Source: JAZKHE01 sp040385525
GTDB lineage: Bacteria; Bacteroidota; Bacteroidia; UBA4408
Reading direction: 5' to 3'
DNA length: 64,000 bases
Assembly: GCA_040385525.1 (NCBI GenBank)
Contig: JAZKHE010000002.1
Location: forward strand, 496,001-560,000
Below, piece by piece: positions 41,893 through 51,291 of the stretch. The position numbers were made by a program, and so were the translations under genes. Under the pieces are notes generated by a model, which saw only the letters and a program-made list of their open reading frames with translations, had not been told where the DNA came from and made no database searches. Numbering within the stretch: the stretch's first letter is position 1; every line of letters begins with the position of its first letter.

Positions 41893-44097
41893 ATGAAGAG
41901 AATTATTACAGTACTTGTTGTTGCATTTATTTCAACAATATTTTCAAATCCTTTACTAGCGCAAAAACAAATAACCTTAGAAGATATTTGGGCGTCGAGA
42001 AATTTTATGGCTGAGCGAATTGACGCTTTAAATTCTATGAACGACGGAGAGCATTATTCATCACTCGATCAGGTAGAAGGAGCAGTAGAGATAAATAAAT
42101 ACAATTACAAAACGGGTAGTAAGGTGCAAACTATTTTTAGTTCGGCTAAAGTAAAAAATCCTATTACAAATAAAGATTTAGCGGTTATTGATTATAAATT
42201 TAGCGCAGACGAAACTAAACTTATTTTAACAACAGAAACTGAGCAAATTTATCGTCATTCTTTTGTGGCTAGTTATTTTATTTATGATATTGCTACTGGC
42301 AAAGTTTCGGCTGTTGATAAAGCTACAAAGCAGCAGTTGCCTGATTTTTCGCCTGCTGGCGACAAAGTTGCTTATGTGCAAAACAACAATATTTATATTG
42401 AAGATGTAGCAACTGGCCAATCAAAAATGATTACTACCGATGGTAAAAAAAATCAAATCATTAATGGTGCAACTGATTGGGTTTACGAAGAAGAATTTGG
42501 TTTTGATAAAGCCTTTTTTTGGAACAAAGATGGTTCTAAAATTGCCTACTATAAATTTGATGAAAGTGCAGTTAAAGAATTTAATATGCCTACCTACGGA
42601 ACGTTATACCCTAATGATAATAAATTCAAGTATCCAAAAGCGGGCGAGGCCAATTCTGTTGTTTCAATTTATATTTATGATGTAAAAAGAGGCGAAACAA
42701 AAAAAATGAATTTGGGTACAGTAACAGATCAATACATTCCGCGTATTGCTTGGACTAATGATGTAAACACCTTATGTATTGCACGAATGAATCGTTTGCA
42801 AAACAAAGTAGAATTGTTATTAGCTAACTTTTTTACAGGCGATACAGGAACCATGTACACTGAAGAAAGTCAGTCTTACATTGATATTCACGAAAGCGAA
42901 CCTAACTTTTTTTATTTTTTAGATGATAATAAAAGTTTTGTAGTGTTGAGCGAAAAAGATGGTTATGCGCATTTGTATCACTACGATATGAAAGGAAAAT
43001 TAATTAATCAAATTACAAAAGGCAACTGGGATGTATTAACGTTTTATGGAATTAATACAAAAACAAAAATGTTGTATTACAGCAGTAGTGAGACTTCTGC
43101 AACACAAGAAAACATTTATAGTGTAAAGTTAGATGGTAAAGGCAAAAAATTATTAACACTTAAAAACGGAACCAACAATGCTGTTTTTAATAATACCTAC
43201 ACGTATTTTATAAATACAAATACTGCTGCCAACACACCGCACTACATAACATTAAACGATGGAAATGGCGCTGAATTACGTGTGTTAGAAAATAATCAAG
43301 GATTAAACGATAGACTAAAAGAATATCAGTTAACAAAAAAAGAATTTTTTAGTTTTAAAACTTCCGAAGGTGTTGAATTAAATGGTTGGATGATTAAACC
43401 AGCAAATTTTGATGCTTCAAAAAAATATCCTGTATTGATGCATGTGTATGGTGGCCCGGGAAGAAACACCGTGCAAGATGCTTGGGGCGGAAGCGATTAT
43501 TTTTGGCATCAAATGCTGGCGCAAAAAGGTTATATTGTTGTATCAGTTGATAACAGAGGAACAGGAGCTCGCGGAAAAGCATTTAAACACGCTACTTACA
43601 AACAACTAGGAAAATTAGAAACGCAAGATCAAATTGAAGCCGCTAAACATTTAGGTAATTTACCTTATGTTGACAAAGCAAGAATAGGTATGCAGGGTTG
43701 GAGTTTTGGTGGTTATTTAACATCCTTGTGTATGACAAAAGGAGCCGATTACTTTAAAGCAGGTATTGCAGTTGCACCTGTAACCAACTGGCGTTACTAC
43801 GATAGCATATACACGGAGCGTTTTTTACAAACACCTCAATTAAACGCATCAGGTTATGACGATAACTCGCCAATTAATTTTGTGAAAGATTTAAAAGGTT
43901 CGTATTTATTGGTACATGGAACTGCTGATGATAATGTACATTTTCAAAATTCGGTAGAAATGGTAAATGCATTGGTAAAAGCAAATAAGCAATTCGACTT
44001 AATGATGTACCCCGACAAAAATCATGGTATTTATGGGGGAAATTCCCGCCTTCATCTATATACTAAGATGACCAATTTCATTTTGAAAAATATTTAA
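41893..44097 (+). CDS. Dipeptidyl-peptidase IV (S9B prolyl oligopeptidase family)
   Basis: 734 residues with a signal peptide (about 1-24, ending PLLAQK). The N-terminal beta-propeller (DPPIV_N, about 60-470) includes the conserved GATDWVYEEEFGFDKAFFW with the paired Glu that anchors the substrate N-terminus. The alpha/beta hydrolase domain (about 490-734) has Ser604 in GWSFGGYL, Asp in HGTADDNVHFQNS and His in DKNHGIYGG. It would cut Xaa-Pro dipeptides from peptides in the periplasm. Two POT dipeptide transporters are encoded directly downstream, a clear functional grouping. Confidence 0.94.
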   Translation: MKRIITVLVVAFISTIFSNPLLAQKQITLEDIWASRNFMAERIDALNSMNDGEHYSSLDQVEGAVEINKYNYKTGSKVQTIFSSAKVKNPITNKDLAVIDYKFSADETKLILTTETEQIYRHSFVASYFIYDIATGKVSAVDKATKQQLPDFSPAGDKVAYVQNNNIYIEDVATGQSKMITTDGKKNQIINGATDWVYEEEFGFDKAFFWNKDGSKIAYYKFDESAVKEFNMPTYGTLYPNDNKFKYPKAGEANSVVSIYIYDVKRGETKKMNLGTVTDQYIPRIAWTNDVNTLCIARMNRLQNKVELLLANFFTGDTGTMYTEESQSYIDIHESEPNFFYFLDDNKSFVVLSEKDGYAHLYHYDMKGKLINQITKGNWDVLTFYGINTKTKMLYYSSSETSATQENIYSVKLDGKGKKLLTLKNGTNNAVFNNTYTYFINTNTAANTPHYITLNDGNGAELRVLENNQGLNDRLKEYQLTKKEFFSFKTSEGVELNGWMIKPANFDASKKYPVLMHVYGGPGRNTVQDAWGGSDYFWHQMLAQKGYIVVSVDNRGTGARGKAFKHATYKQLGKLETQDQIEAAKHLGNLPYVDKARIGMQGWSFGGYLTSLCMTKGADYFKAGIAVAPVTNWRYYDSIYTERFLQTPQLNASGYDDNSPINFVKDLKGSYLLVHGTADDNVHFQNSVEMVNALVKANKQFDLMMYPDKNHGIYGGNSRLHLYTKMTNFILKNI

Positions 44098-44135
44098 CTA
44101 TATTTAGCGCTTCAATAATTAAAAATAGATAACAA

Positions 44136-45815
44136 ATGCAACAAGAAATTCAAGCAAAAACAGGGCATCCAAAAGGACTTTGGGTATTATTTGGCACAGA
44201 AATGTGGGAGCGATTTAACTTTTATGGAATGCGTGCCATATTGGCTTTGTTTCTTGTAAATTCATTAATGATGAAAGAACAAACGGCCTCTATTGTTTAT
44301 GGCGGTTTTTTGGGATTGTGTTATTTAACACCAATGTTGGGTGGCTTTGTTGCCGATCGTTTTTTTGGAAACAGAAATTGTATTTTATTAGGAGGATTAA
44401 TGATGGCTGTTGGTCAATTTTTATTGTTTGCCAGCGCTAGTATTTTTGGAACTAATATTGGTACTGCCACTACTTTAATGTGGGTTGCTTTAGGAATTAT
44501 TGTTTTTGGAAATGGATTTTTTAAACCCAACATTTCTAGTATGGTGGGTAGTTTGTATCCTAAACAAGAAAAAAGCAAATTAGATTCTGCTTTCACGATT
44601 TTTTACATGGGTATTAATTTAGGTGCTTTTTTAGGACAATTAATTTGCCCAATAATTGGCGATGTAAAAGATGTAAACGGAATTAGAGATATTCATGCAT
44701 TTAAGTATGGGTTTTTAGCTGCGGGTATTGCTATGTTAATTGGAACAGCAGTATTTTATTTTCTAAAAAATAAATATGTTGTTACTCCAGAAGGTAGACC
44801 TTTAGGTGGTTTACCATCAAAAAACGAAGCTGCAGATTTTGAAGAAGGCGAAGCGCAAAAAGCGGTTTTCTCTAAAAAATCGTTACTATTAGCAGGTGTT
44901 GCATTTTTAGCTTTAGGCGGTTTGTTTCATTATGTTTTTGGTCAAAATTGGATATATACATTAATTTATGCCAGTGGTTTATCGCTAGCAGGATTAATCA
45001 TTTCAGATTCTTCTTTAACTAAAATTGAACGCGATAGAATTATTGTAATTTATATTGTAGCGTTCTTTGTTATTTTCTTTTGGGCTGCTTTTGAGCAAGC
45101 AGGTTCATCGCTTACATTTATTGCAGATAACCAAACCGATAGAAACTTTTTTGGATGGCAAATGCCTGCATCAATGGTGCAAATTTTTAATGGATTGTTC
45201 GTTGTTGCGTTTGCAGTTCCATTTAGTATGCTTTGGGATAAATTAAGGTCTAAAAACAGAGAGCCAATTTCGCCAATGAAACAAGCTTTTGGTTTAGCTT
45301 TAATTGCCATTAGTTATTTTATTATAGCGCACAATGTTAAAGATTTAGGTAATAATGGTTTATTGGCTATTAAATGGCTAATTCTATTGTATTTAATACA
45401 AACTTGTGCCGAGCTTTGTTTGTCTCCAATTGGTCTTTCTTTAGTTGGAAAATTATCTCCAAAAAGATTTTCTTCATTATTATACGGAGTGTTCTTTTTA
45501 TCTAACGCCTCTGGCTATGCGTTGGCTGGAACACTAGGTTCTATTTTACCTGCAACAGGCGATAAATTTAATAAAGCAACAGAATTAGGAATTGATTTAC
45601 AAGCTGTTTTAGATAAAACAATTATACCAAGTGCAGAGCAATTAAAGCTATTAGCAGATAATCAAATAAATACTGTTTATCCTGTTTTTGCAGGATTTCA
45701 GATTAGTAATTTATTTGAATTTTTTATGGTGTTTGTAATTTTAACAGGTTTAGCGGCAATAATATTATTTGCTATTACACCTATTTTGAAAAGAATGATG
45801 CATGGCGTTAAATAA
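44136..45815 (+). CDS. Proton-dependent peptide transporter (POT/PTR2 family), copy 1
   Basis: 559 residues with about 14 transmembrane helices. The N-terminal motif GTEMWERFNFYGMRAIL contains the ExxER proton-coupling signature; GGFVADRFFGNRN and GNGFFKPNISSMVGSLY are family signatures, as is FFWAAFEQAGSSLTFIADN in the second half. It would import di- and tripeptides with protons across the inner membrane. It follows the DPP-IV gene by 38 bp and overlaps a second POT gene by 14 bp, so the three form a peptide-uptake operon. Confidence 0.93.
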   Translation: MQQEIQAKTGHPKGLWVLFGTEMWERFNFYGMRAILALFLVNSLMMKEQTASIVYGGFLGLCYLTPMLGGFVADRFFGNRNCILLGGLMMAVGQFLLFASASIFGTNIGTATTLMWVALGIIVFGNGFFKPNISSMVGSLYPKQEKSKLDSAFTIFYMGINLGAFLGQLICPIIGDVKDVNGIRDIHAFKYGFLAAGIAMLIGTAVFYFLKNKYVVTPEGRPLGGLPSKNEAADFEEGEAQKAVFSKKSLLLAGVAFLALGGLFHYVFGQNWIYTLIYASGLSLAGLIISDSSLTKIERDRIIVIYIVAFFVIFFWAAFEQAGSSLTFIADNQTDRNFFGWQMPASMVQIFNGLFVVAFAVPFSMLWDKLRSKNREPISPMKQAFGLALIAISYFIIAHNVKDLGNNGLLAIKWLILLYLIQTCAELCLSPIGLSLVGKLSPKRFSSLLYGVFFLSNASGYALAGTLGSILPATGDKFNKATELGIDLQAVLDKTIIPSAEQLKLLADNQINTVYPVFAGFQISNLFEFFMVFVILTGLAAIILFAITPILKRMMHGVK

Positions 45816-47334
45816 CTCTACCAACAACGATGCTTCGGCATTAGAAGCAATTCAAAATTTTAAAGGCAAGTACCCAAAACAATTGTGGTACTTGTTTTTT
45901 AGCGAAATGTGGGAACGTTTTAGTTTCTATGGTATGCGCGGTATGTTGGTTATATTTATGGTTAGCCAATTAAACATGAACGAAGTTGTGGCAAATCTTC
46001 AATACGGTGCCACACAAGCGTTTGTATACGCGTTTACTTTTATAGGAGGTATGTTTGCTGATAAAATATTAGGTTATAGAAAATCTCTTTTTTGGGGTGG
46101 AATTTTAATGATTGTTGGTAGTATTTTATTGGCTATCGATCCTAAACAATTTTTCTTTTTAGGAATTAGTTTTACCGTTATAGGTACTGGTTTTTTTAAA
46201 CCAAATATTTCTACTATGGTTGGTAAATTGTATAAAGATGATGATAGCAGGAGAGATGCTGGCTTTTCGTTTTTTTATATGGGTGTAAATTTAGGTGCTT
46301 TAATTGGTGGCTATTTATGTATAGCAATTGCTAATGGTTATTTGTTTAGTTCGTCTATACCCGAAACGTTACGTTGGAATGTTGCTTTTGGTTTAGCTGC
46401 AATAGTTATGATTGTAAGTTTACTAACCTTTACACAAACACAAAAAAGTCTTGCTAGCATTGGTGTTTCGCCACTATTGCATTTAGAAACAGGAAAGAAA
46501 AAACGTTACGAATACTTAACTTATATTGTTTCGTTACTTTTAGTTCCAATTGTAATTGTGTTGGTTTCTAATCCGCAATACACCGATATATTTATGTATA
46601 TAATTGGGCCAAGCGCATTAATTTACATTATTTATGAGATGAAAAATTTCTCAATAAAAGAAAATAAAAAATTAATTGCAGCAGTTTTGTTCATGATTTT
46701 TTCTATTTTCTTTTGGGCGTTTTTCGAACAAAGTGGTGGTTCCTTAAGTTTATTTGCGGCTAATAATTTAGATAACACATTGTTAGGAGTTAAACTAGAC
46801 CCAAATGGAGTAAACAATTCGGCTAACTCGCTTTTTGTAATTTTATTTGCTGCACTTATTGGTTTAGCTTGGGTGTGGATGAGTAAAAAGAAATTAGAGC
46901 CCAACACAATTGTAAAATTTGGTTTAGGATTTTTGTTTTTAGCGGGTGGTTTTTATGTTTTTTACTACACTAAATTTTTTAGTAATGCAAACGGAATTAC
47001 ATCGTTAGACTTGTTTACATTTGGTTGGTTTATCATAACTTTTGGAGAGCTTTGTTTATCGCCAATTGGTATGTCAATCATGACAAAGTTATCTCCACAA
47101 AAATTACAAGCAGTAACAATGGGTATGTGGTTTTTAGCAAGTGCCTACGGACAATATTTTGCAGGTATTTTAGGCGCAAATATTGCTAGCGCATCAGAGA
47201 ATTCAACAAATTTTGAGAAATTAATTATTTATGCTGATGGCTATAAACAACTAGCTATTTACGCTCTAATTTCTGGCGTTTTAATTATCGTTTTTTCTCC
47301 TTTTATTAAAAAATTAATGGGCGGAGTTAAGTAA
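45802..47334 (+). CDS. Proton-dependent peptide transporter (POT/PTR2 family), copy 2
   Basis: 510 residues, about 14 helices, overlapping copy 1 by 14 bp. It shows the same signatures: FSEMWERFSFYGMRGML, GGMFADKILGYRKSLFWGG, GTGFFKPNISTMVGKLY and FFWAFFEQSGGSLSLFAANN. The two copies are clearly diverged, especially in the central loop (about 205-225), rather than a recent duplication, so they may differ in substrate range or form a pair. A strong terminator follows at 47356. Confidence 0.93.
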   Translation: MALNNSTNNDASALEAIQNFKGKYPKQLWYLFFSEMWERFSFYGMRGMLVIFMVSQLNMNEVVANLQYGATQAFVYAFTFIGGMFADKILGYRKSLFWGGILMIVGSILLAIDPKQFFFLGISFTVIGTGFFKPNISTMVGKLYKDDDSRRDAGFSFFYMGVNLGALIGGYLCIAIANGYLFSSSIPETLRWNVAFGLAAIVMIVSLLTFTQTQKSLASIGVSPLLHLETGKKKRYEYLTYIVSLLLVPIVIVLVSNPQYTDIFMYIIGPSALIYIIYEMKNFSIKENKKLIAAVLFMIFSIFFWAFFEQSGGSLSLFAANNLDNTLLGVKLDPNGVNNSANSLFVILFAALIGLAWVWMSKKKLEPNTIVKFGLGFLFLAGGFYVFYYTKFFSNANGITSLDLFTFGWFIITFGELCLSPIGMSIMTKLSPQKLQAVTMGMWFLASAYGQYFAGILGANIASASENSTNFEKLIIYADGYKQLAIYALISGVLIIVFSPFIKKLMGGVK

Positions 47335-47355
47335 AAATTAATTTTATATTTAGAA

Positions 47356-47385
47356 AGACTACCTAATATAGGTGGTCTTTTTTTT
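47356..47385 (+). terminator. Rho-independent terminator of the peptide-utilisation operon
   Basis: AGACTACCT (47356-47364) pairs with AGGTGGTCT (47370-47378), followed by seven or more T. It lies 22 bp after the second transporter. Confidence 0.85.
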
Positions 47386-47431
47386 GTTTATGTCGATTTA
47401 TTTTTTACTTTTATAGTAAATCTTGTCAATT

Positions 47432-50098
47432 ATGGCTGTAAAAAAACTAATACTATTATTCGTATTTTCTTTAGGAATAAATATTGTTAAGGCTCAATGT
47501 ACGTTTAATCCAGTTGTCACAATTAATCCTCCAAGTAATTGCCAAGCTTGTGATGGTTCAATTTCTTTAAATAATATTACAGGTGGGCAATCGCCTTATA
47601 CCTATCGTTGGAATAATTTAACTTTTAATAATGTTGCTGCTACTGGTTTATGCAATACTCCCGTAATTTTAATTATGACAGATGCTAATTTATGTATTGA
47701 TAGTTTATTAATTACTTTTACCATGCCAGTTACAACTATTAATTCTATTACAACAATTCCCAATACAATTTGTGGTGCAATTGGTAACGGAAGTGCAATT
47801 GTTAATGTAACTGGTTTAGCTCCATTTACTTATACTTTGAATAGTGGTATAACAAATACAACTGGAAACTTTAGTAACCTTTTACCTGGTAGCCATCATG
47901 TTAATGTAATAGATGCTAATTTGTGTACTGCATCAAGTTTTTTTACAATTGATGACCAATCTCCAGCAGCAGCAATTTCTATTTCTATTACTGGTGCAAA
48001 TAATTCTTTATGTAGTTCAAATTCAAATTGTAATGGCTTTTTAAATGCAGTTGCAACTGGTGGAACAGGAACCTATAGTTATATTTGGAGCAATTTCTCA
48101 ACCAATATCTCTTCAAATCAATCAGTATCTTCACTCTGTGAGGGAGGCTATTATGTTGAGGTTACTGACATAAATGGTTGTCAAGATTCAACACATGTAT
48201 CAATACTGAACACTTCAGTTTCTCCAATTTCAATAACTTCAATAACTACTGTAGATAATTCATTATGTGGTTCCATTAAAAACGGTAGCGTTAGTTTTAT
48301 GCCTGTTGGAGGCACAGCACCTTATTCTTATACTTTAAATGGTTCTGTATTTAGTTCATCTCCAACTTTTACAGGTTTGAATAGTGGTTATTTTTACTTT
48401 TTAGTTGAAGATGCAAATAATTGTATTAAATACGGAAATTTCACGCTTCTTGATGTTTCTCCTTCTATTTTAATAACCACAACTGTTAGTACCAAAGTAA
48501 ACAGAGATTGTGGAATTTGTAATGGTGAAATAAATTTAAATGTTAACGGAGGAATTGCGCCTTATTCATACAGTTGGGGAGGTTCTATTGGGATTACTAC
48601 AAACCAAACAATTACTGGCTTGTGTTCTAATTATTATAGTGCAGAAGTTACAGATGCTAATGGGTGTACTGATTCAGTTTACGCATATATCCCTAATATT
48701 TCTTGTGGTATTTTAGATGGATACGTTTTTCATGATTCGAATAATAATTGTATATATGATATAGGTGAAATTGCAGTACCAGATGTTCAAATAGAGGTTA
48801 AAAACGGAACTAATTTAATGTATCGTTTAACTGATAATAATGGTCATTATTCTTTTTCTGTTACAGAATTAGGTACTTATTCAATTGCAATCCATAACAC
48901 TTATTTAAACAATGGGACAATAACAACTTATTGCACTTCTTCACATATAACCTCGATAACTGCATTAGTATCATATACGACAAATAATTTTTTGGTGCAG
49001 TCAAATAATAATTGTGCATTATGGGCAAACTCATCTGTCTCCTCAGTTAATCCTGGTTTTAAATCAATACATCATGTTTCAGTTTATAATAGATCGTTTG
49101 TTAATACCTCTGGTTTTCTAACTTATACTTTGCCCGATGGTTTAACTTTTAGTAATTCTACTCCTACTCCTGTTTCTACTTATGGTAACTCGGTAGTTCT
49201 AGCCTATTCTAATATTAGCATGTTAACAAACTACTATGTTAATTTTGAAATTCTGGGTAACGCAGCAACATCGCTCACAATTGGTTCAACATTAATAGCT
49301 ACAATTAATTACGATGTAAATTGTACAAATATTTATTCCTATTCAAATCCATATTTAGAAACTATTTTTGTAACAGGTCCTTACGACCCTAATCACAAAA
49401 TGGTGTGGCCATCGCAAAACGGATATGAGGGAGATATTTTATTAACAGATACAGAATTAACTTATAAAGTAGAGTTTCAAAATATTGGTACGGCGCCTGC
49501 TGTAAATGTTGTTGTTATTGATACTTTGTCGGAATTGTTAGATGAAACTTCTATAATGCAAATGGCATCAAGCCATACAAATAATTTCATTTACAATTCT
49601 AAAAGCCGCCAAATGCAATGGCGTTTTAATAATATTAATTTACCCGATTCAACAAGTAATCCAACGGGTTCAATTGGCTATTTTACATACAAAGTAAAAC
49701 AAAAACCAACTAACGTTGTGGGCGATGTTATAAAAAACACAGCACATATTTATTTCGATTTTAATTCGGCAATCGTAACAAACACAACAAAAAGTACAAT
49801 TGTGGAGCCAGAGAGTGTTAATGAATATAAACAAAACGCCACTAAGAATGCTTTGTTTGTATACCCAAATCCATCAACAGGTATTTTTAGTTTAGTATTT
49901 AATACTAACTCATTAGAAAAAGGAAAATTAATAATTACAGATATTGCAGGCAAAATTGTAATTCAACAAGATGTAGAATCAAAAAATGGCAATAATGTTT
50001 TACAAATAAATTCAACTGATTTTAGTTCTGGGGCCTATTTTGTTTCACTGCAATTTCAAGAAAAAGAGCTACATCAAAAAGTAATTATTCAGAAATAA
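47432..50098 (+). CDS. SprB-repeat surface protein with T9SS sorting domain
   Basis: 888 residues from the ATG at 47432, which begins a signal peptide (MAVKKLILLFVFSLGINIVKAQ); the in-frame TTG at 47423 is rejected. At least five SprB-type repeats of about 80-90 residues follow (GGQSPYTYRWNN, GGTGTYSYIWSN, GGTAPYSYTLNG, GGIAPYSYSWGG, each with a Cys and VTDANGC-like end), to about residue 425. Then comes a Cna-B-like domain (DGYVFHDSNNNCIYDIGEI), a DUF11-like domain (YDPNHKMVWPSQNGY, YKVEFQNIGTAPA) and a type A sorting domain (FVYPNPSTGIFSLVFN to the end). It is probably an adhesin at the cell surface, exported by T9SS. Confidence 0.85.
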   Translation: MAVKKLILLFVFSLGINIVKAQCTFNPVVTINPPSNCQACDGSISLNNITGGQSPYTYRWNNLTFNNVAATGLCNTPVILIMTDANLCIDSLLITFTMPVTTINSITTIPNTICGAIGNGSAIVNVTGLAPFTYTLNSGITNTTGNFSNLLPGSHHVNVIDANLCTASSFFTIDDQSPAAAISISITGANNSLCSSNSNCNGFLNAVATGGTGTYSYIWSNFSTNISSNQSVSSLCEGGYYVEVTDINGCQDSTHVSILNTSVSPISITSITTVDNSLCGSIKNGSVSFMPVGGTAPYSYTLNGSVFSSSPTFTGLNSGYFYFLVEDANNCIKYGNFTLLDVSPSILITTTVSTKVNRDCGICNGEINLNVNGGIAPYSYSWGGSIGITTNQTITGLCSNYYSAEVTDANGCTDSVYAYIPNISCGILDGYVFHDSNNNCIYDIGEIAVPDVQIEVKNGTNLMYRLTDNNGHYSFSVTELGTYSIAIHNTYLNNGTITTYCTSSHITSITALVSYTTNNFLVQSNNNCALWANSSVSSVNPGFKSIHHVSVYNRSFVNTSGFLTYTLPDGLTFSNSTPTPVSTYGNSVVLAYSNISMLTNYYVNFEILGNAATSLTIGSTLIATINYDVNCTNIYSYSNPYLETIFVTGPYDPNHKMVWPSQNGYEGDILLTDTELTYKVEFQNIGTAPAVNVVVIDTLSELLDETSIMQMASSHTNNFIYNSKSRQMQWRFNNINLPDSTSNPTGSIGYFTYKVKQKPTNVVGDVIKNTAHIYFDFNSAIVTNTTKSTIVEPESVNEYKQNATKNALFVYPNPSTGIFSLVFNTNSLEKGKLIITDIAGKIVIQQDVESKNGNNVLQINSTDFSSGAYFVSLQFQEKELHQKVIIQK

Positions 50099-50132
50099 GT
50101 TGTGGGTTTATTTTTTTGTAACATCAAGTTTA

Positions 50133-50140
50133 TATATTTG
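50133..50140 (+). promoter_or_regulatory. Putative -7 box of the ORF6N gene
   Basis: TATATTTG fits TAnnTTTG and ends 18 bp before the ATG of the ORF6N gene. TTTG at 50115-50118 is only 14 bp away, shorter than the usual 19-21. Confidence 0.4.
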
Positions 50141-50158
50141 TGTAACTCAAATTTATAA

Positions 50159-50701
50159 ATGGCAAAGCAACAAATAGTTGTAACTACTCCCGATGAAGTT
50201 GTTATGAATAAAATATATTTTATTCGTGGACAAAAAGTTATGTTAGATAGTGATTTGGCTGAATTGTATCAGGTAGAAACGAAGCAGTTAAAGCGACAAG
50301 TGAAAAGAAACATAGACCGTTTCCCCATAGATTTTATGTTCGAGTTAAATTCAAAGGAGTTTGAAATCTTGAGGAGTCAAAATGGCACCTCAAGTTGGGG
50401 AGGTGCTAGATATTTACCAATGGTATTTACTGAACATGGAGTTTTAATATTATCGAGTGTTTTAAAAAGTTCAAAAGCTGTTCAGGTAAATATTCAGATT
50501 GTTAGAATATTTACTCGAATACGAGAAATGTTGAGTGATAACACAGAATTACGCTTGGCGATTGAAAAACTAGAACGAAGAACAGAAAATAACACTAAAA
50601 ATATTGAAGTAGTTTTTCAATACATAGACGAGTTAATAGAAAAGAAAGAAAACACAAAACCTCGTGTGCAAATAGGTTACAAAATTCCCAAGAAAAAATA
50701 A
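50159..50701 (+). CDS. ORF6N-domain DNA-binding protein
   Basis: 180 residues. The N-terminal ORF6N domain (about 10-105) is clear: IYFIRGQKVMLDSDLAELYQVETKQLKRQVKRNIDRFP, then FMFELNSKEFE and the LPMVFTEHGVLILSSVLKS segment. A coiled coil (about 120-165, RLAIEKLERRTENNTKNIEVVFQYIDEL) and a basic tail follow. ORF6N is a KilA-N/Bro-related domain of large DNA viruses and phages, but single chromosomal copies like this are widespread in Bacteroidota. No other phage gene is nearby, so this is not evidence for a prophage. Function unknown; DNA binding is inferred from the family. Confidence 0.9.
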   Translation: MAKQQIVVTTPDEVVMNKIYFIRGQKVMLDSDLAELYQVETKQLKRQVKRNIDRFPIDFMFELNSKEFEILRSQNGTSSWGGARYLPMVFTEHGVLILSSVLKSSKAVQVNIQIVRIFTRIREMLSDNTELRLAIEKLERRTENNTKNIEVVFQYIDELIEKKENTKPRVQIGYKIPKKK

Positions 50702-50706
50702 TAAGA

Positions 50707-51237
50707 ATGAAAAAATATTTTGCACTAATTGGTTTAGCTTTATTGTTAGTTACAAATGCTTCTTTTGCCCAAGAAAAAATTAATTGGATTAGCATACAGC
50801 AAGCAGAAAAACTAAACACTACGCAGCCACGTAAAGTTTTAATCGATTGTTACACCGAATGGTGCGGTTGGTGCAAACGTATGGATGCAACAACGTTTAG
50901 CGACCCATCAATTGTAAAGTACATAAACGAAAATTACTATGCAGTAAAGTTTGATGCCGAACAAAAAGATACTGTAATTTTTAAGAATTTTACTTTTATA
51001 AATCCCGACCCTGCTAATAGCCGTTCCACTCATCAATTTGCTGTCAGCCTGCTAAACGGACAATTAGGTTATCCAACCATGGTTTTTTTAGATGAGCAAT
51101 TTGGTATTTTAACTCCATTAGCTGGTTTTGTGCAAGCGCCCGATTTAATGCCAATACTGCACTTTTTTAAAGCTGATGCTCAAAAAACAACTACCTACGA
51201 AGAGTTTAAGAAGCAATGGGATTTAAATAAAAAGTAA
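50707..51237 (+). CDS. Periplasmic thioredoxin-fold protein (CGWC)
   Basis: 176 residues with a signal peptide (MKKYFALIGLALLLVTNASFAQ). A thioredoxin fold of the thioredoxin-7/DUF255 type follows, with CYTEWCGWCKRMDATTF holding the redox pair CGWC, and the cis-Pro in GQLGYPTMVFLDE. It is likely a periplasmic thiol reductase or thioredoxin-like chaperone. It starts 5 bp after the ORF6N gene and precedes the DUF2339/DUF3999 pair by 54 bp, from which it is separated by that pair's own putative promoter. Confidence 0.88.
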   Translation: MKKYFALIGLALLLVTNASFAQEKINWISIQQAEKLNTTQPRKVLIDCYTEWCGWCKRMDATTFSDPSIVKYINENYYAVKFDAEQKDTVIFKNFTFINPDPANSRSTHQFAVSLLNGQLGYPTMVFLDEQFGILTPLAGFVQAPDLMPILHFFKADAQKTTTYEEFKKQWDLNKK

Positions 51238-51279
51238 GTTTTCCATAATTCCTAAAAAATTGTATATTTAGCAAAAATA

Positions 51280-51287
51280 TAGTTTTG
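51280..51287 (+). promoter_or_regulatory. Putative -7 box of the DUF2339 gene
   Basis: TAGTTTTG fits TAnnTTTG and ends 4 bp before the ATG at 51292. If used, transcription would start at or next to the start codon. Confidence 0.4.
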
Positions 51288-51291
51288 CTTC

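Noticed and set aside
50159..50701. Prophage remnant signalled by the ORF6N domain
   Set aside because: All neighbours are ordinary chromosomal genes, and ORF6N proteins are common in Bacteroidota chromosomes.
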